Of a stretch of DNA of 64,000 nt, positions 16,446 to 25,217 are shown in pieces. Position numbers and translations under genes: made by a program. The stretch lies in the NCBI GenBank assembly GCA_965219165.1, contig CBDCMW010000002.1:3678419-3742418 (forward strand), written 5' to 3'. This DNA is from Aldehydirespirator sp965219165. Its GTDB lineage: Bacteria; Actinomycetota; Acidimicrobiia; Acidimicrobiales; Aldehydirespiratoraceae. The notes below the pieces were generated by a model. That model saw nothing but the letters and a program-made list of their open reading frames with translations. It was not told the origin of the DNA and made no database searches. Each line of letters begins with the position of its first letter. The stretch's first letter is position 1.

Positions 16446-17270
16446 ATGTTGACCGTCCCCTCAGTCACGCCCGACGCCATATCGGAGCTCTCCGCCCGCG
16501 AGATGCGCCGGGCGATCCTGCGCCGCTGGGTGTTCCGATTCAGCGTCCTGATCGGCTGGATCGCGTTCGTCGGCGTCTGGTACCTCTTCTCCCGGCTGGT
16601 CTTCAGCCCCCAGCAGCTCCCGGAGCCCCATGTAGTGGCCAGCGAGTCGTGGACCCTCATCACCGAACGCGACCTCCGCACCAACATGCAAGCCAGCCTG
16701 CTGAGGGTTCTGGGCGGCTTCCTGCTCGCGGTGGTGGTGAGCACCGGACTGGGCTGGCTGATCGCCTACAACGCCTGGTGGCGGACTCTTCTGCACACCA
16801 TCGTCCAGCTCGTGGCGAGCACGCCCATCGTGAGCCTGGCCATCCTCACCCTGGTCGTCTTCGGCGTGTCGTCGCTGGGACCGGTCATCACCACCGCGGT
16901 CGTCGCCACGCCCTACATCATGATGAACGTGGCCCAGGGGCTGACCTCTGTGGACCGCAGGCTCATCGTCATGAGCGAGTCCTTCGGCCGCACCCGGTCC
17001 CAGATCATCTCGGGAGTCCTGCTCCCGTCGTCGCTCATATCAGTGCTGGCCGGGGCTCGGCTGGCCTTCGCCGTGGCATGGCGCGTGGAGCTCCTCACAG
17101 AGATCTTCGCCGCCTCCGAAGGGGTGGGATTCCAGATCCGCCGCAGCTTCGAGAGCTACGACGTGCGCGGCATGATCGCCTGGACGGTGCTGTACATCGC
17201 CGTGATGCTCATCTTCGAGAATCTCATCTTCCGCCAGATCGAACACCGACTACAGGGACGCGCCACGTAG
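16446..17270 (+). CDS. ABC transporter permease (SsuC/TauC-like)
   Basis: 274-aa inner-membrane permease of the nitrate/sulfonate/taurine class. About six hydrophobic helices are visible (for example VLIGWIAFVGVWYLFSRLVF and LGPVITTAVVATPYIMMNVA). The EAA loop lies near SFGRTRSQIISGVLLPSSL and contacts the ATPase. ATG 16446 follows GAGGACACAG. It sits 14 bases behind the binding protein and 29 before a second permease, suggesting a heterodimeric channel. Confidence 0.86.
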   Translation: MLTVPSVTPDAISELSAREMRRAILRRWVFRFSVLIGWIAFVGVWYLFSRLVFSPQQLPEPHVVASESWTLITERDLRTNMQASLLRVLGGFLLAVVVSTGLGWLIAYNAWWRTLLHTIVQLVASTPIVSLAILTLVVFGVSSLGPVITTAVVATPYIMMNVAQGLTSVDRRLIVMSESFGRTRSQIISGVLLPSSLISVLAGARLAFAVAWRVELLTEIFAASEGVGFQIRRSFESYDVRGMIAWTVLYIAVMLIFENLIFRQIEHRLQGRAT

Positions 17271-17299
17271 CGCCCGCCGACACCGAGGCCGAATGACCC

Positions 17300-18295
17300 A
17301 TGACTGACGTCGCCAACAGAGCCCCGGCCCCGCCGAGGCCCAACGACCCCACCCCCCAGGCCACCCGTGGCGCCCCGGCCCCGCCGAGGGCCAACGACCC
17401 CACGACATTCGCCAGCGGATTCCAGGAACTCCCCACTCTTCCCGTCGGGGACCTCCGCCCGGTCGGCGACCGCAGCTACTCCGCGCCCCGCCGGGTGCTG
17501 CGCCGGCCGTGGGTGGTGCAGCTGATCGCCTTCCTGATCCTGATTGCTATCTGGCAATACCTCACCGTCGTCAGCGACCGGGTTCCCAGCATCGAGAAGG
17601 TCGTGTCGTTCATGGTCACCGAGATCACCGGGGGCTCCCACGGCGGCCTGCTTGTCGGCGAGTTCTGGGGTCCGCTCGGCCTCAGCCTGCAGCGCTACGC
17701 CATAGGCCTGGCCATCGGCATCCCCGCAGGGGTGGTGCTGGGCCTGCTCATGGGCACCTCCAGCTGGATCCGGGGGCTGCTCAACGACACCACGCTCGTG
17801 CTGCTGGCGCTCCCCGCGGTGGTGTGGGCCTTCCTCGCATCGCTGTGGTTCGGCCTCACCTCCACCGCCCCGATCATCGCCGTGGTGCTGACCGCCATCC
17901 CGTTCGTGGCCATCAACTTCAGCTCGGGCGTGCGCGGCATCGATCCGGCGCTGGTCGAGATGTCCAAGTCGTACAAGGTGTCGCGCCGCAACCGGATAGT
18001 CGACCTGCTCCTAGGCGGCACCCTCCCCAACGCCTTCACCGGGGTGCGGCTGGCCTTCACGACCGGGTGGAACAGCCTGCTCATCGTGGAATGGTTCGGC
18101 GCCACCGCGGGGGTCGGCTGGCGGGCCCGGTTCTGGTACGACGCCCTGCGCTACCCCGGCTTCGTGGGCTGGGTGTTCCTGTTCGTGCTGCTGATCACCG
18201 TGCTCGACCGCCTCGTGCTGCGACGGCTCGAGCGCTACGCGTTCCAGTGGAACCAGAAGCCGACGCTCACCTTCGCCGAGGACTGGGGCGTGTGA
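17300..18295 (+). CDS. ABC transporter permease (SsuC/TauC-like) with N-terminal repeat
   Basis: 331-aa permease, paralogous to the preceding gene. The first 75 residues are hydrophilic and Pro-rich, with APAPPRPNDPT and APAPPRANDPT repeated, unlike the family. The helices start at WVVQLIAFLILIAIWQYLTV. The EAA loop is around SKSYKVSRRNRIVDLLLGGT. It should pair with the 16446 permease. The N-terminal extension is probably disordered and cytoplasmic. Confidence 0.85.
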   Translation: MTDVANRAPAPPRPNDPTPQATRGAPAPPRANDPTTFASGFQELPTLPVGDLRPVGDRSYSAPRRVLRRPWVVQLIAFLILIAIWQYLTVVSDRVPSIEKVVSFMVTEITGGSHGGLLVGEFWGPLGLSLQRYAIGLAIGIPAGVVLGLLMGTSSWIRGLLNDTTLVLLALPAVVWAFLASLWFGLTSTAPIIAVVLTAIPFVAINFSSGVRGIDPALVEMSKSYKVSRRNRIVDLLLGGTLPNAFTGVRLAFTTGWNSLLIVEWFGATAGVGWRARFWYDALRYPGFVGWVFLFVLLITVLDRLVLRRLERYAFQWNQKPTLTFAEDWGV

Positions 18296-18359
18296 GCGCG
18301 CTCGCTGGCGCGCGACGCGCCGAGCAACACCAAGACCGCAATGACCAAGGAGGGGCCCG

Positions 18360-19127
18360 ATGGCGACTGTCCTGATAGAGAACCTGACCAAGATATACCC
18401 CCCGACGATCACCTACCCGCACCGGGTACAGGCCCTCGGAGGGGTCAACATGTCGGTCACCGGCAACGTGTTCGTGGCCGTGCTCGGCCCCTCGGGCAGC
18501 GGCAAGACAACACTGCTGAACATCATGGCCGGCGTGGAGACGCCCACGTCCGGCTCGGTGAGGACCGTCCAGGACGGCGTGCCCGCCCAGGTCGGCTACG
18601 TGTTCCAGGAGCCCCGGCTGCTGCCGTGGCGCACCGTGCTCAACAACATGCTGTACGTCCAGGACCGCAAGTCCGACCGGTCACGCCGCGAGGCCGAGTT
18701 CTACCTGACCATGGTGGGGCTCAACGAGGTCGCCCACCTGTACCCGTCGCAGCTCTCGGCCGGCATGCAGCAGCGGGTCGGCATCGCCCGGGCGTTCCTG
18801 GTGAACCCCGACATCCTGCTGATGGACGAGCCCTTCAGCCACATGGACGCCCTGACCGGGCGGTCTCTGCGCGAGTACCTCCAGAGGGTGTGGCTCCACA
18901 CCCGCAAGACGGCGCTGTTCGTGACCCACGACGTGTCCGAGGCGGTGGAGTTGGCCGACCGGATCCTGATGCTGCGGCCCGGCGGCGTGGTGTTCGACGA
19001 CATCCCCGTCAACCTGCCCCGCCCCCGCAACCCCGACGACCCGGCAGTGCGAGCTGTGGAGGGCGAGGTGCTGCGCCGGTTCGACTCCATGGAGGCGGCC
19101 GTGCGCTTCGGAAATCAAGCCCACTAG
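18360..19127 (+). CDS. ABC transporter ATP-binding protein (SsuB-like)
   Basis: 255-aa ATPase of the importer encoded from 15358. Walker A GPSGSGKTT at about residues 43-51, Q-loop YVFQEPRLLPWRTV, signature LSAGMQQRVG at about 132, Walker B ILLMDEPFSHMD and H-loop FVTHDVSEAVELADR. The signature has Ala where SGG is usual, a common variant. ATG 18360 follows AAGGAGGGGCCCG, a strong ribosome site. Last gene of the operon; the next gene is convergent. Confidence 0.92.
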   Translation: MATVLIENLTKIYPPTITYPHRVQALGGVNMSVTGNVFVAVLGPSGSGKTTLLNIMAGVETPTSGSVRTVQDGVPAQVGYVFQEPRLLPWRTVLNNMLYVQDRKSDRSRREAEFYLTMVGLNEVAHLYPSQLSAGMQQRVGIARAFLVNPDILLMDEPFSHMDALTGRSLREYLQRVWLHTRKTALFVTHDVSEAVELADRILMLRPGGVVFDDIPVNLPRPRNPDDPAVRAVEGEVLRRFDSMEAAVRFGNQAH

Positions 19128-19338
19128 CCCCCGGCGACGGTAGAATGGGAGCGGGACCGACGGCGAAATACGTGTGGTTACGATCATGCCGGTCAGTTAG
19201 CCTGGACCAGTTCCGCGGTGCCTGTGATTGCGGCAGGTGCGCGGCAATGAGATCCGACGCAGTTCCAAGCCCTGACACTAGCCGGTGGCATCGGAGGGCG
19301 AGACGCGGCGGCGGCGCGCTGCTTGCGCCAGGCGGGTT

Positions 19339-21738
19339 CTAGGCGACTGTCGCGGCGCGGTAGCCGACTCCGGGCACGGTGAGAATGTAGGTGGGGCTTC
19401 TGGCGTCGTCGCCGAGCTTGCGGCGGAGGTCCTTCACGAAGGTGCGCACCCGCTGCGGGTCGCCCGAGGATCCCTCGCCCCAGACCCGTTCCAGCAGTTG
19501 GTCATAGGTCAGCACCCGTCCGGCGTTGGAGCACAGTTCGTAGAGCAGCTTGTACTCGGTCGGGGTGAGCCTCGCCGGGCGGCCGGACACCGTCACGCTG
19601 CGTGCCACGTAGTCGACCATCAGGTCTCCGAGCCGGTAGGGCTCGGTGTGCTGTGACAGCGACTGCCTACGCAGCGCTGCTGAGATCCGGGCCAGCAGCT
19701 CGGTGGGCGAGAAGGGCTTCACTATGTAGTCGGCGGCGCCCATCTCGAAGGCTCTGGCGATGTGGGTGTCGCTGCCGCGCCCGGACAGGATGATCACCGG
19801 CACCTCCAGGATTCGGGGGGTGTGCTTCATCAACTCGAACCCGTCGGTGCCGGGCAGCATCAGGTTGAGCAGCACGAGGTGGGGCCTCTCGGTGTCGAGG
19901 AGGTGCTTCACCTCATCGGGGTCGCCGGTGAGGATCGGCACATAGCCAGCGTCTGAGATCGTGTTGCGCACATAACGCAGCGTCTGCGGGTCGTCGTCGA
20001 TGGCGAGAATGCGCTCCACCCTCGTGGGCGCCTGCCTCGAACCGTTGACGGCGACAGTCGGGCGCGTGGCAGGGCTGCCGGCGGATTGGTTGACCGCGGG
20101 AACGGTGAAAGTAAACTGGGCGCCCTGGCCGTGGCCGTCGCTCGCGGCCCAGATGCGTCCCCCGTGCGCCTCCACAATCCCCTTGCAGATCGCGAGACCA
20201 AGGCCGTAGCCATCTGGTTGCCGGTCGCCGCTGCCGATCTGGGCGAACTTGCTGAACAGGCGCGGCAAGCGCTCGGCGGCTATCCCTGCGCCCTCGTCGG
20301 TGACGGTCACCGCAACGTCGAGGTCCTGTGACGACGCCGACACTGTGATGGTGGACCACTCGCGTGAGTGCTTGGCGGCGTTGGACAACAAGTTGTGCAG
20401 GACCTGCACGAGCCGTTTGCCGTCGCCCCAGACCCGAGGAAGGTTCGGCATCAGATCGACCTCGACGCTACGGTGGTGCCCACTGCTGGAGAACGCGTTC
20501 TTTGCCTGATCGATCACGCTCGCGAGATCCGTCAGCTCGGGAGCGACCGAGAGGGTTCCCGCCTCGATGCGCGTTGTGTCCAGGAGGTTGTTGATCAGAT
20601 CGCGCATGTGGTCGGCCTGCTCCTCGATGATGCGGAAGAACTGGCGCGTCTCGGCAGGGTCCAGCGGCAACGACGAGCCACGCACGGTCGCCGCCGAGCC
20701 CTTGATCGACGTCAGCGGCGCCCTCAGCTCATGGCTGACCATGCCCAGGAACTCGGCGCGCAGCCGCTCCAATTCCTCCAGCGGGGTGATGTCCTGGATG
20801 GTGGCGACGATGGACACGGGCTCGCTGCCATCCCCACGATTGGGCGTGGCGTTGATCAGCGTGGTCACCGTGTCTCCGTCCGGTAGCTGGATGACGAGCT
20901 CCTCGGCGCGCACCGTCTCACCACGGTCGATGGCGCGTATGATCGGGAGTTCGTCGCGGGGTATTTCGGTGCCGTCCATGCGCCGGAAGCTCAGCCGGTC
21001 CAGGTGCCGCTCCAAACCACACCCCTCCCCGGTGGGGTTGCCGAGTATGCGGCGAGCCTCCTCGTTGACCTTCACCGCCTGGCGCGTTTGCGCGTCCAGC
21101 ACCACCACCCCCACCGGAGAGGTGTTGACCAAGGCCTCGACGTCGGCCTTGGCCCGCTGCTCGTCGCCGTAGCGGCGGGCGTTGGTGATGGCCATCGCCG
21201 CCTGGGCGGCAAACATCTCCAGGGTCTCCTCGTCGTCGCCGGTGAAGTCTGAGCCTTCCTCCTTCTCACCGATGTAGATGTTGCCCACATGCCTGTCCCG
21301 TTTCCGTATCTGCGTTCCCAAGAACGCCCTGATCGGCGGCTGGAACCCCGGGAACCCGACGGACGCGGCGTGGGCGACGAAGTCGCTGGTTCTCAAAGGC
21401 ACCCGCTGGCCGCTGAGATACCGGAACAGGGCCTCCCCCTCGGGGTAGGACATGAGCTGCTGCAGCTCGTCGGGCTCCAGTCCCGAGACCAGACAGTCCT
21501 GGTGGCCCCCGGCGTCGTCCAGGGTTGTGATTGCGCCGTATCGGGCGTCGGTGAGCGAACGAGCGCCGTCGGCGACCTCCTGCAGCACGACGTCCAGATC
21601 AAGGTCCTCGCTGATCCGCAAGATGGCCTCGGTTAGTCGGTCCAGACGGCCCCGAAGCGTTTCGTTTTCCGCCCTCAGGCGGTCGCGCTCGCTCAAAGCA
21701 GCACCTCTCTGTGTTGTCAGCGCCGTGGCGGAGCCCAT
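19339..21738 (-). CDS. GAF-PAS histidine kinase fused to receiver and OmpR-type DNA-binding domain
   Basis: 799-aa single-chain signalling protein. Domains in order: short coiled coil (15-45), GAF (about 40-190), PAS (about 200-320), HisKA with SHELRAP (His337), HATPase with N-box near 449-453, DEGAGI at 481 and GYGLGLAICK. Then a receiver (about 575-690) and an OmpR/PhoB winged helix (about 700-795, TPTEYKLLYELCSNAGRVLT). The receiver keeps the acidic DDD (581-583) and Lys674 but has Asn625 (codon AAC) where the phospho-acceptor Asp should be (LVLLNLMLPG). No membrane segment is seen, so sensing is likely cytoplasmic through GAF/PAS. ATG 21738 or a TTG at 21696 with better ribosome site may start it. 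Monocistronic; targets unknown. Confidence 0.88.
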   Translation of the reverse strand: MGSATALTTQRGAALSERDRLRAENETLRGRLDRLTEAILRISEDLDLDVVLQEVADGARSLTDARYGAITTLDDAGGHQDCLVSGLEPDELQQLMSYPEGEALFRYLSGQRVPLRTSDFVAHAASVGFPGFQPPIRAFLGTQIRKRDRHVGNIYIGEKEEGSDFTGDDEETLEMFAAQAAMAITNARRYGDEQRAKADVEALVNTSPVGVVVLDAQTRQAVKVNEEARRILGNPTGEGCGLERHLDRLSFRRMDGTEIPRDELPIIRAIDRGETVRAEELVIQLPDGDTVTTLINATPNRGDGSEPVSIVATIQDITPLEELERLRAEFLGMVSHELRAPLTSIKGSAATVRGSSLPLDPAETRQFFRIIEEQADHMRDLINNLLDTTRIEAGTLSVAPELTDLASVIDQAKNAFSSSGHHRSVEVDLMPNLPRVWGDGKRLVQVLHNLLSNAAKHSREWSTITVSASSQDLDVAVTVTDEGAGIAAERLPRLFSKFAQIGSGDRQPDGYGLGLAICKGIVEAHGGRIWAASDGHGQGAQFTFTVPAVNQSAGSPATRPTVAVNGSRQAPTRVERILAIDDDPQTLRYVRNTISDAGYVPILTGDPDEVKHLLDTERPHLVLLNLMLPGTDGFELMKHTPRILEVPVIILSGRGSDTHIARAFEMGAADYIVKPFSPTELLARISAALRRQSLSQHTEPYRLGDLMVDYVARSVTVSGRPARLTPTEYKLLYELCSNAGRVLTYDQLLERVWGEGSSGDPQRVRTFVKDLRRKLGDDARSPTYILTVPGVGYRAATVA

Positions 21739-21948
21739 GCCCGTTCCGAACTCAGCCCGGTCGCGGCAGCATCATATGCCGGGCCAGGTCCGCTGGTTGT
21801 GGTTCATGCAGTTATATTTTCCGGATGCTTGACGAGCCTTTCAACATTCTTTGGCACCATTGAACCGCTCGGGCTTTCCCGGAGGGTCCGAGCTTGGGAA
21901 AGTCAGGTTATGGCTATGCCTACACAGGATTTAGCATAGCATCCGTCG
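21739..21948. promoter_or_regulatory. Upstream region of the kinase gene with inverted repeat
   Basis: This AT-richer gap presumably holds the promoter of the minus-strand kinase gene. GCTATGC at 21913-21919 is repeated inverted as GCATAGC at 21934-21940, with a 14-base loop. The inverted repeat sits next to an IS3 remnant and could be either an operator or debris of an element. Confidence 0.3.
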
Positions 21949-22143
21949 ACGAGACGGTATCCGGTTGAGGCGAAGGCCCAGACGGTGCGGCTGGTTCGCC
22001 AGTTGCGTGCGGAGTGGGGCACCGACCACAGGACCGTCAAGCGGGTGGCGAATCATCTCGGCTATGGGGTGGAGTCGGTGCGGGCCTGGGTGCGGCGGGC
22101 CGACGTCGATGCTTGGCGCGGCGTCGGGCACCACAGCGCCGAG
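21949..22143 (+). pseudogene. IS3-family OrfA remnant
   Basis: The frame reads RRYPVEAKAQTVRLVRQLRA, then TVKRVANHLGYGVESVRAWV, the helix-turn-helix of an IS3-type OrfA. After about 22130 the sequence no longer resembles a transposase and no OrfB follows. It has no good start codon. It differs from the remnant at 1801, so two IS3 insertions have decayed in this window. Confidence 0.7.
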
Positions 22144-22598
22144 CTCCCGCGTGGTCTGGTGCTCCGATCTCCAGGCTCCGCAGCTGCGAAGCGGCGTTGT
22201 CGCGGAGCGCAACCCGACCAGCCAGGTGTCAACCCGATTGGCTCGCGCGCCGTCCCCTGGCTGTCAGGCCGTTGCTCGGGTGAAGTGCCGGGATGTTGGG
22301 ACACCCGGCCCTGGGTGGCGGAATATATACGGGTCGCTATGCCGGGGCCGGGCGTCCGCCCATACGGTAACCGCCATCAGCACAATATGTGGAGCATGAA
22401 GCTATGCGATGGTTCATTATGCAGAAAACTCTATTCACCATCCTGTCAGAGGGTGAGCATCGACTCACCCACCGCTGTGGGTCACGGTCCCCTAGGCCCA
22501 ATGAGCCGGGTCTCAAGTGGCTTGGACCAGCCGGAACTCTCCGGCGAGGGATTCCGAGCAAAGCGCGCCGGCAGCGGCCTTGGCGCAACTGGGGGCGG
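22144..22598. other. Unassigned decayed sequence
   Basis: About 455 bases with short open frames but no recognisable domain, ribosome site or repeat. It lies between two gene remnants and has mixed base composition (AT-rich at 22320-22450). I see no supportable gene here. Confidence 0.4.
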
Positions 22599-22741
22599 TT
22601 AGATCAGGCCGTGTCGCATCGCGGTGATGACCGCTTCGAGTTTGGTCTTGGCGTCGAGTTTGCTGCGCAGGCTGCGGACGTGGTTCCTGACGGTGTGGAT
22701 GCTGATCTGGAGGTCTGCTGCGATCTGGGCGGTGTCACATA
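22599..22741 (-). pseudogene. C-terminal fragment of a LuxR-type regulator
   Basis: Reading the minus strand from about 22741 to the TAA at 22599 gives DTAQIAADLQISIHTVRNHV followed by RSLRSKLDAKTKLEAVITAM and RHGLI. This is the LuxR/GerE helix-turn-helix (AxIAxxLxISxxTVRNHVRSLxxKL). The regulator's N-terminal domain is absent and no start is found upstream. The frame is too short for a functional protein, so it is a fragment left by deletion or insertion. Confidence 0.7.
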
Positions 22742-22858
22742 CGGCAATCCAAGTGGCGGGTCTATGTCATTATGGGCTTCGAGTGTGAGGGGCCGGTCAT
22801 TTGACATTTCAGGTTTTGACAAGGCTCTCGTCCGCTCGCGGATGGCACTATCGTGTCA

Positions 22859-23200
22859 CTAGCTGTGTTGTGCGCCAGCGCGGCTGCGACAACCACGGAG
22901 GCCGACGACTGACGCCGCGCCGGAGACCCGCTCGTCAGCGATGCCCCAGGCCCGCGCGAGGACACGACCGTCATCCAAGGACTTGAAGTCGAAGAGGTCA
23001 GCGAAGCCCGGATCGATCTCGGTCCATTGCAGCACCGGCCCCGTCGACAGCTCCTCTGGAGTCGGGGCCGCAGGGTCGTCCTGCGCAGTGCCGGCTGAGG
23101 CAAGCGGGGAGCCCGCAAGGAACCGTCCATCTCCACGCCCTCCGCCAGCCAGCCGTCCAGGGCAACAATTCCTGACTAATCTGGTCGGGTTAGTCATCAT
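22859..23200 (-). CDS. Hypothetical protein or gene fragment
   Basis: Open frame of 113 aa starting at ATG 23200. The middle (QWTEIDPGFADLFDFKSLDD then GRVLARAWGIAD) looks like real coding sequence from a secreted or beta-propeller-type protein. The N-terminus has only a weak signal-like stretch and the C-terminus (SRAGAQHS) looks random. It is divergent from the peroxiredoxin gene. I do not recognise a family; a truncated pseudogene is as likely as a small gene. Confidence 0.3.
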   Translation of the reverse strand: MMTNPTRLVRNCCPGRLAGGGRGDGRFLAGSPLASAGTAQDDPAAPTPEELSTGPVLQWTEIDPGFADLFDFKSLDDGRVLARAWGIADERVSGAASVVGLRGCRSRAGAQHS

Positions 23201-23246
23201 GTACCGCTAGCCTGTGGACAATCCGCGACCACTGGAGGAAAACCCC

Positions 23247-23909
23247 ATGGCACTGCGCATCAACGACACGGCCCCCGACTTCACCGCCGACACCACCGAG
23301 GGAGAGATCAACTTCCACGAGTGGATCAGCGACGGATGGGCGCTGCTGTTCTCCCACCCGAAGGACTTCACCCCGGTGTGCACCACCGAGCTGGGCGCCG
23401 TCGCTGGCCTGAAGTCGGACTTCGCGGCCCGCAACTGCAAGATCATCGGCATCAGCGTCGACGGCGTCAACGACCACAACGGCTGGTCGGCCGACATCGA
23501 GACGGCCACCGGCAACGCTGTCAACTACCCGCTGATCGGCGACCCCGGGCTCAACGTGGTGAAGCTCTACGACATGCTCCCGGCTGACGCCGGCGACACG
23601 TCGCAGGGCCGCACCGCGGCCGACAACGCCACCGCGCGCTCGGTGTTCATCATCGGCCCCGACAAGAAGATCAAGGCCACGCTCACCTACCCGATGACCA
23701 CGGGCCGCAATTTCGCCGAGATCCTGCGACTGCTCGACTCGATCCAGCTCACCGCCACCGAGCAGGTGGCCACCCCGGCCAACTGGCAGCAGGGCGACGA
23801 CGTGATCATCGTCCCCGCCGTCTCCAACGAGGCCGCCGCCGAGAAGTACCCCGACGGCTGGGACGCGCCCCTGCCCTACCTGCGGGTGGTCAAGCAGCCC
23901 GGCACCTGA
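23247..23909 (+). CDS. Peroxiredoxin, 1-Cys (Prx6) type
   Basis: 220-aa thiol peroxidase that reduces H2O2 and organic hydroperoxides in the cytosol. ATG 23247 follows GGAGGA at 23234-23239. The active site is HPKDFTPVCTTELG with peroxidatic Cys45. There is no resolving Cys in the position used by 2-Cys enzymes, and the C-terminal arm (about 150-220, PANWQQGDDVIIVPAVSNEA) is the extension typical of the Prx6 class. It stands alone, with a different kind of gene following. Confidence 0.95.
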   Translation: MALRINDTAPDFTADTTEGEINFHEWISDGWALLFSHPKDFTPVCTTELGAVAGLKSDFAARNCKIIGISVDGVNDHNGWSADIETATGNAVNYPLIGDPGLNVVKLYDMLPADAGDTSQGRTAADNATARSVFIIGPDKKIKATLTYPMTTGRNFAEILRLLDSIQLTATEQVATPANWQQGDDVIIVPAVSNEAAAEKYPDGWDAPLPYLRVVKQPGT

Positions 23910-23943
23910 GCGCCCAGGCGGGCGCTTGCCTACGCTGCCGGCG

Positions 23944-25116
23944 ATGACGCCGACCATCGCTGAGGTCACGGCCGCGCCGCTGCGCCATCCCGAGGCGCTG
24001 GGGCGCCCCCAAGCCGGGCAGGCCTCCTGGGATCCGTCGGGGCTGATGCACCCGCTGTCGAACGACCGGGCCTTCGCCGGGCAGGCTGAGCGCTTCGCGC
24101 CGCCCTGGGGCGAGGTCCTGTGCGTAGCCACCGCCTCCGACGGCACCTTCGGCGTGGGCATGACCAGCCAGGCCGGCCCGGTCACTCCCATCATCAACGA
24201 CTTCTTCGCGCCCATGCTCGCCGGAGAGCCCGCCATGGCCACCGAACGGCTGTGGAACATGATGACCCGCAGCGCCAACAGCGCCTTCGGAGCATCCGGG
24301 CTCGCCGCGTTCGCGGTGAGCGCGGTGGACCTGGCCCTGTGGGACCTGAAGGGCAAGATCCTGGGCGTGCCCGTGTACGAGCTAGTCGGCGGCCCGGCCC
24401 GGGACCGCACCCGCTGCTACGCCACCGGCAACGACCTCGACGATCTGCGCGACCGGGGCTTCGAGGCCTTCAAGCTGGCCTGCCCGGTGGGCTCCGCAGC
24501 GGCCACCGCCGGGATCGAAGAAGTCGAGCGTCTGGTGGCCGGCGCCCGCTCGGAGGTGGGTCCCGACGCCGACATCATGCTCGACTGCTGGCCGGTGCTC
24601 GACGCGGCCTACGCGGTGCGGCTCGGCCAGGCGCTGGCCCCCTACCGCCTGACGTGGATCGAGGACTACGCCCAGCCCGACGACTGGCCCGGACACGCCG
24701 ACGTCCGCCGGCGCCTGCCCGCACAGATGCTGGCCGCGGGCGAGCGCTGGTACACCGACCGTGTGTTCGCCCACGCCGCCGAGCGGCGTCTCGTCGACGT
24801 GCTGCAGCCCGACGTGCAATGGGTGGGCGGAGCCACCGCGGTTCTCCGGATCGCGGCCATCGCGGCAGCGGCCGGCATCGAACTGGCCCTGCACGGCGGC
24901 TGCAACGACTCCTACGGTCAGCACCTCTGCCACGGGCTGCCCGGCAATCGCTGGGCGGAGATGTTCGTGGGCTGCGGGCCCGGAGAGTCGCTGATGGGCG
25001 CCTGGCGCTCCACGCCGGGAATGGCCCTGCCCGCCGACGGCTGGCTGGTGCCCAGCGACGCGCCCGGCTTCGGCATAGACCTGACCCGCGAGCAACTCGA
25101 AGCCGCCGTCGCCTGA
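23944..25116 (+). CDS. Enolase-superfamily dehydratase (L-rhamnonate dehydratase-like)
   Basis: 390-aa mandelate racemase/muconate lactonizing enzyme family protein. Metal ligands can be placed at Asp214 (IMLDCW), Glu240 (TWIEDYAQPDD) and Glu267 (LAAGERWYTD), with His317 (LALHGG) as likely base. The DCW motif, the HPLSNDRAF segment and the order of landmarks fit rhamnonate-type acid-sugar dehydratases best. ATG 23944 is chosen over a TTG at 23926. No sugar-catabolic neighbours are present, so the natural substrate is open. The next gene is convergent. Confidence 0.8.
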   Translation: MTPTIAEVTAAPLRHPEALGRPQAGQASWDPSGLMHPLSNDRAFAGQAERFAPPWGEVLCVATASDGTFGVGMTSQAGPVTPIINDFFAPMLAGEPAMATERLWNMMTRSANSAFGASGLAAFAVSAVDLALWDLKGKILGVPVYELVGGPARDRTRCYATGNDLDDLRDRGFEAFKLACPVGSAAATAGIEEVERLVAGARSEVGPDADIMLDCWPVLDAAYAVRLGQALAPYRLTWIEDYAQPDDWPGHADVRRRLPAQMLAAGERWYTDRVFAHAAERRLVDVLQPDVQWVGGATAVLRIAAIAAAAGIELALHGGCNDSYGQHLCHGLPGNRWAEMFVGCGPGESLMGAWRSTPGMALPADGWLVPSDAPGFGIDLTREQLEAAVA

Positions 25117-25217
25117 GCATCCAGCCCCGCCGGCGGGCCGGGTCCAGAATGTTGGGGCGATTTCTGTGCCTGGGCGGCCCAAGACTCGACCGAGAACCAG
25201 GGGGCCGGGCGAGCCGG

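Noticed and set aside
22742..22858. Insertion-sequence end with TGACATTTCAGG-type repeat
   Set aside because: The sequence looks like an element terminus, but no matching inverted end or transposase was found nearby, so it is not called.
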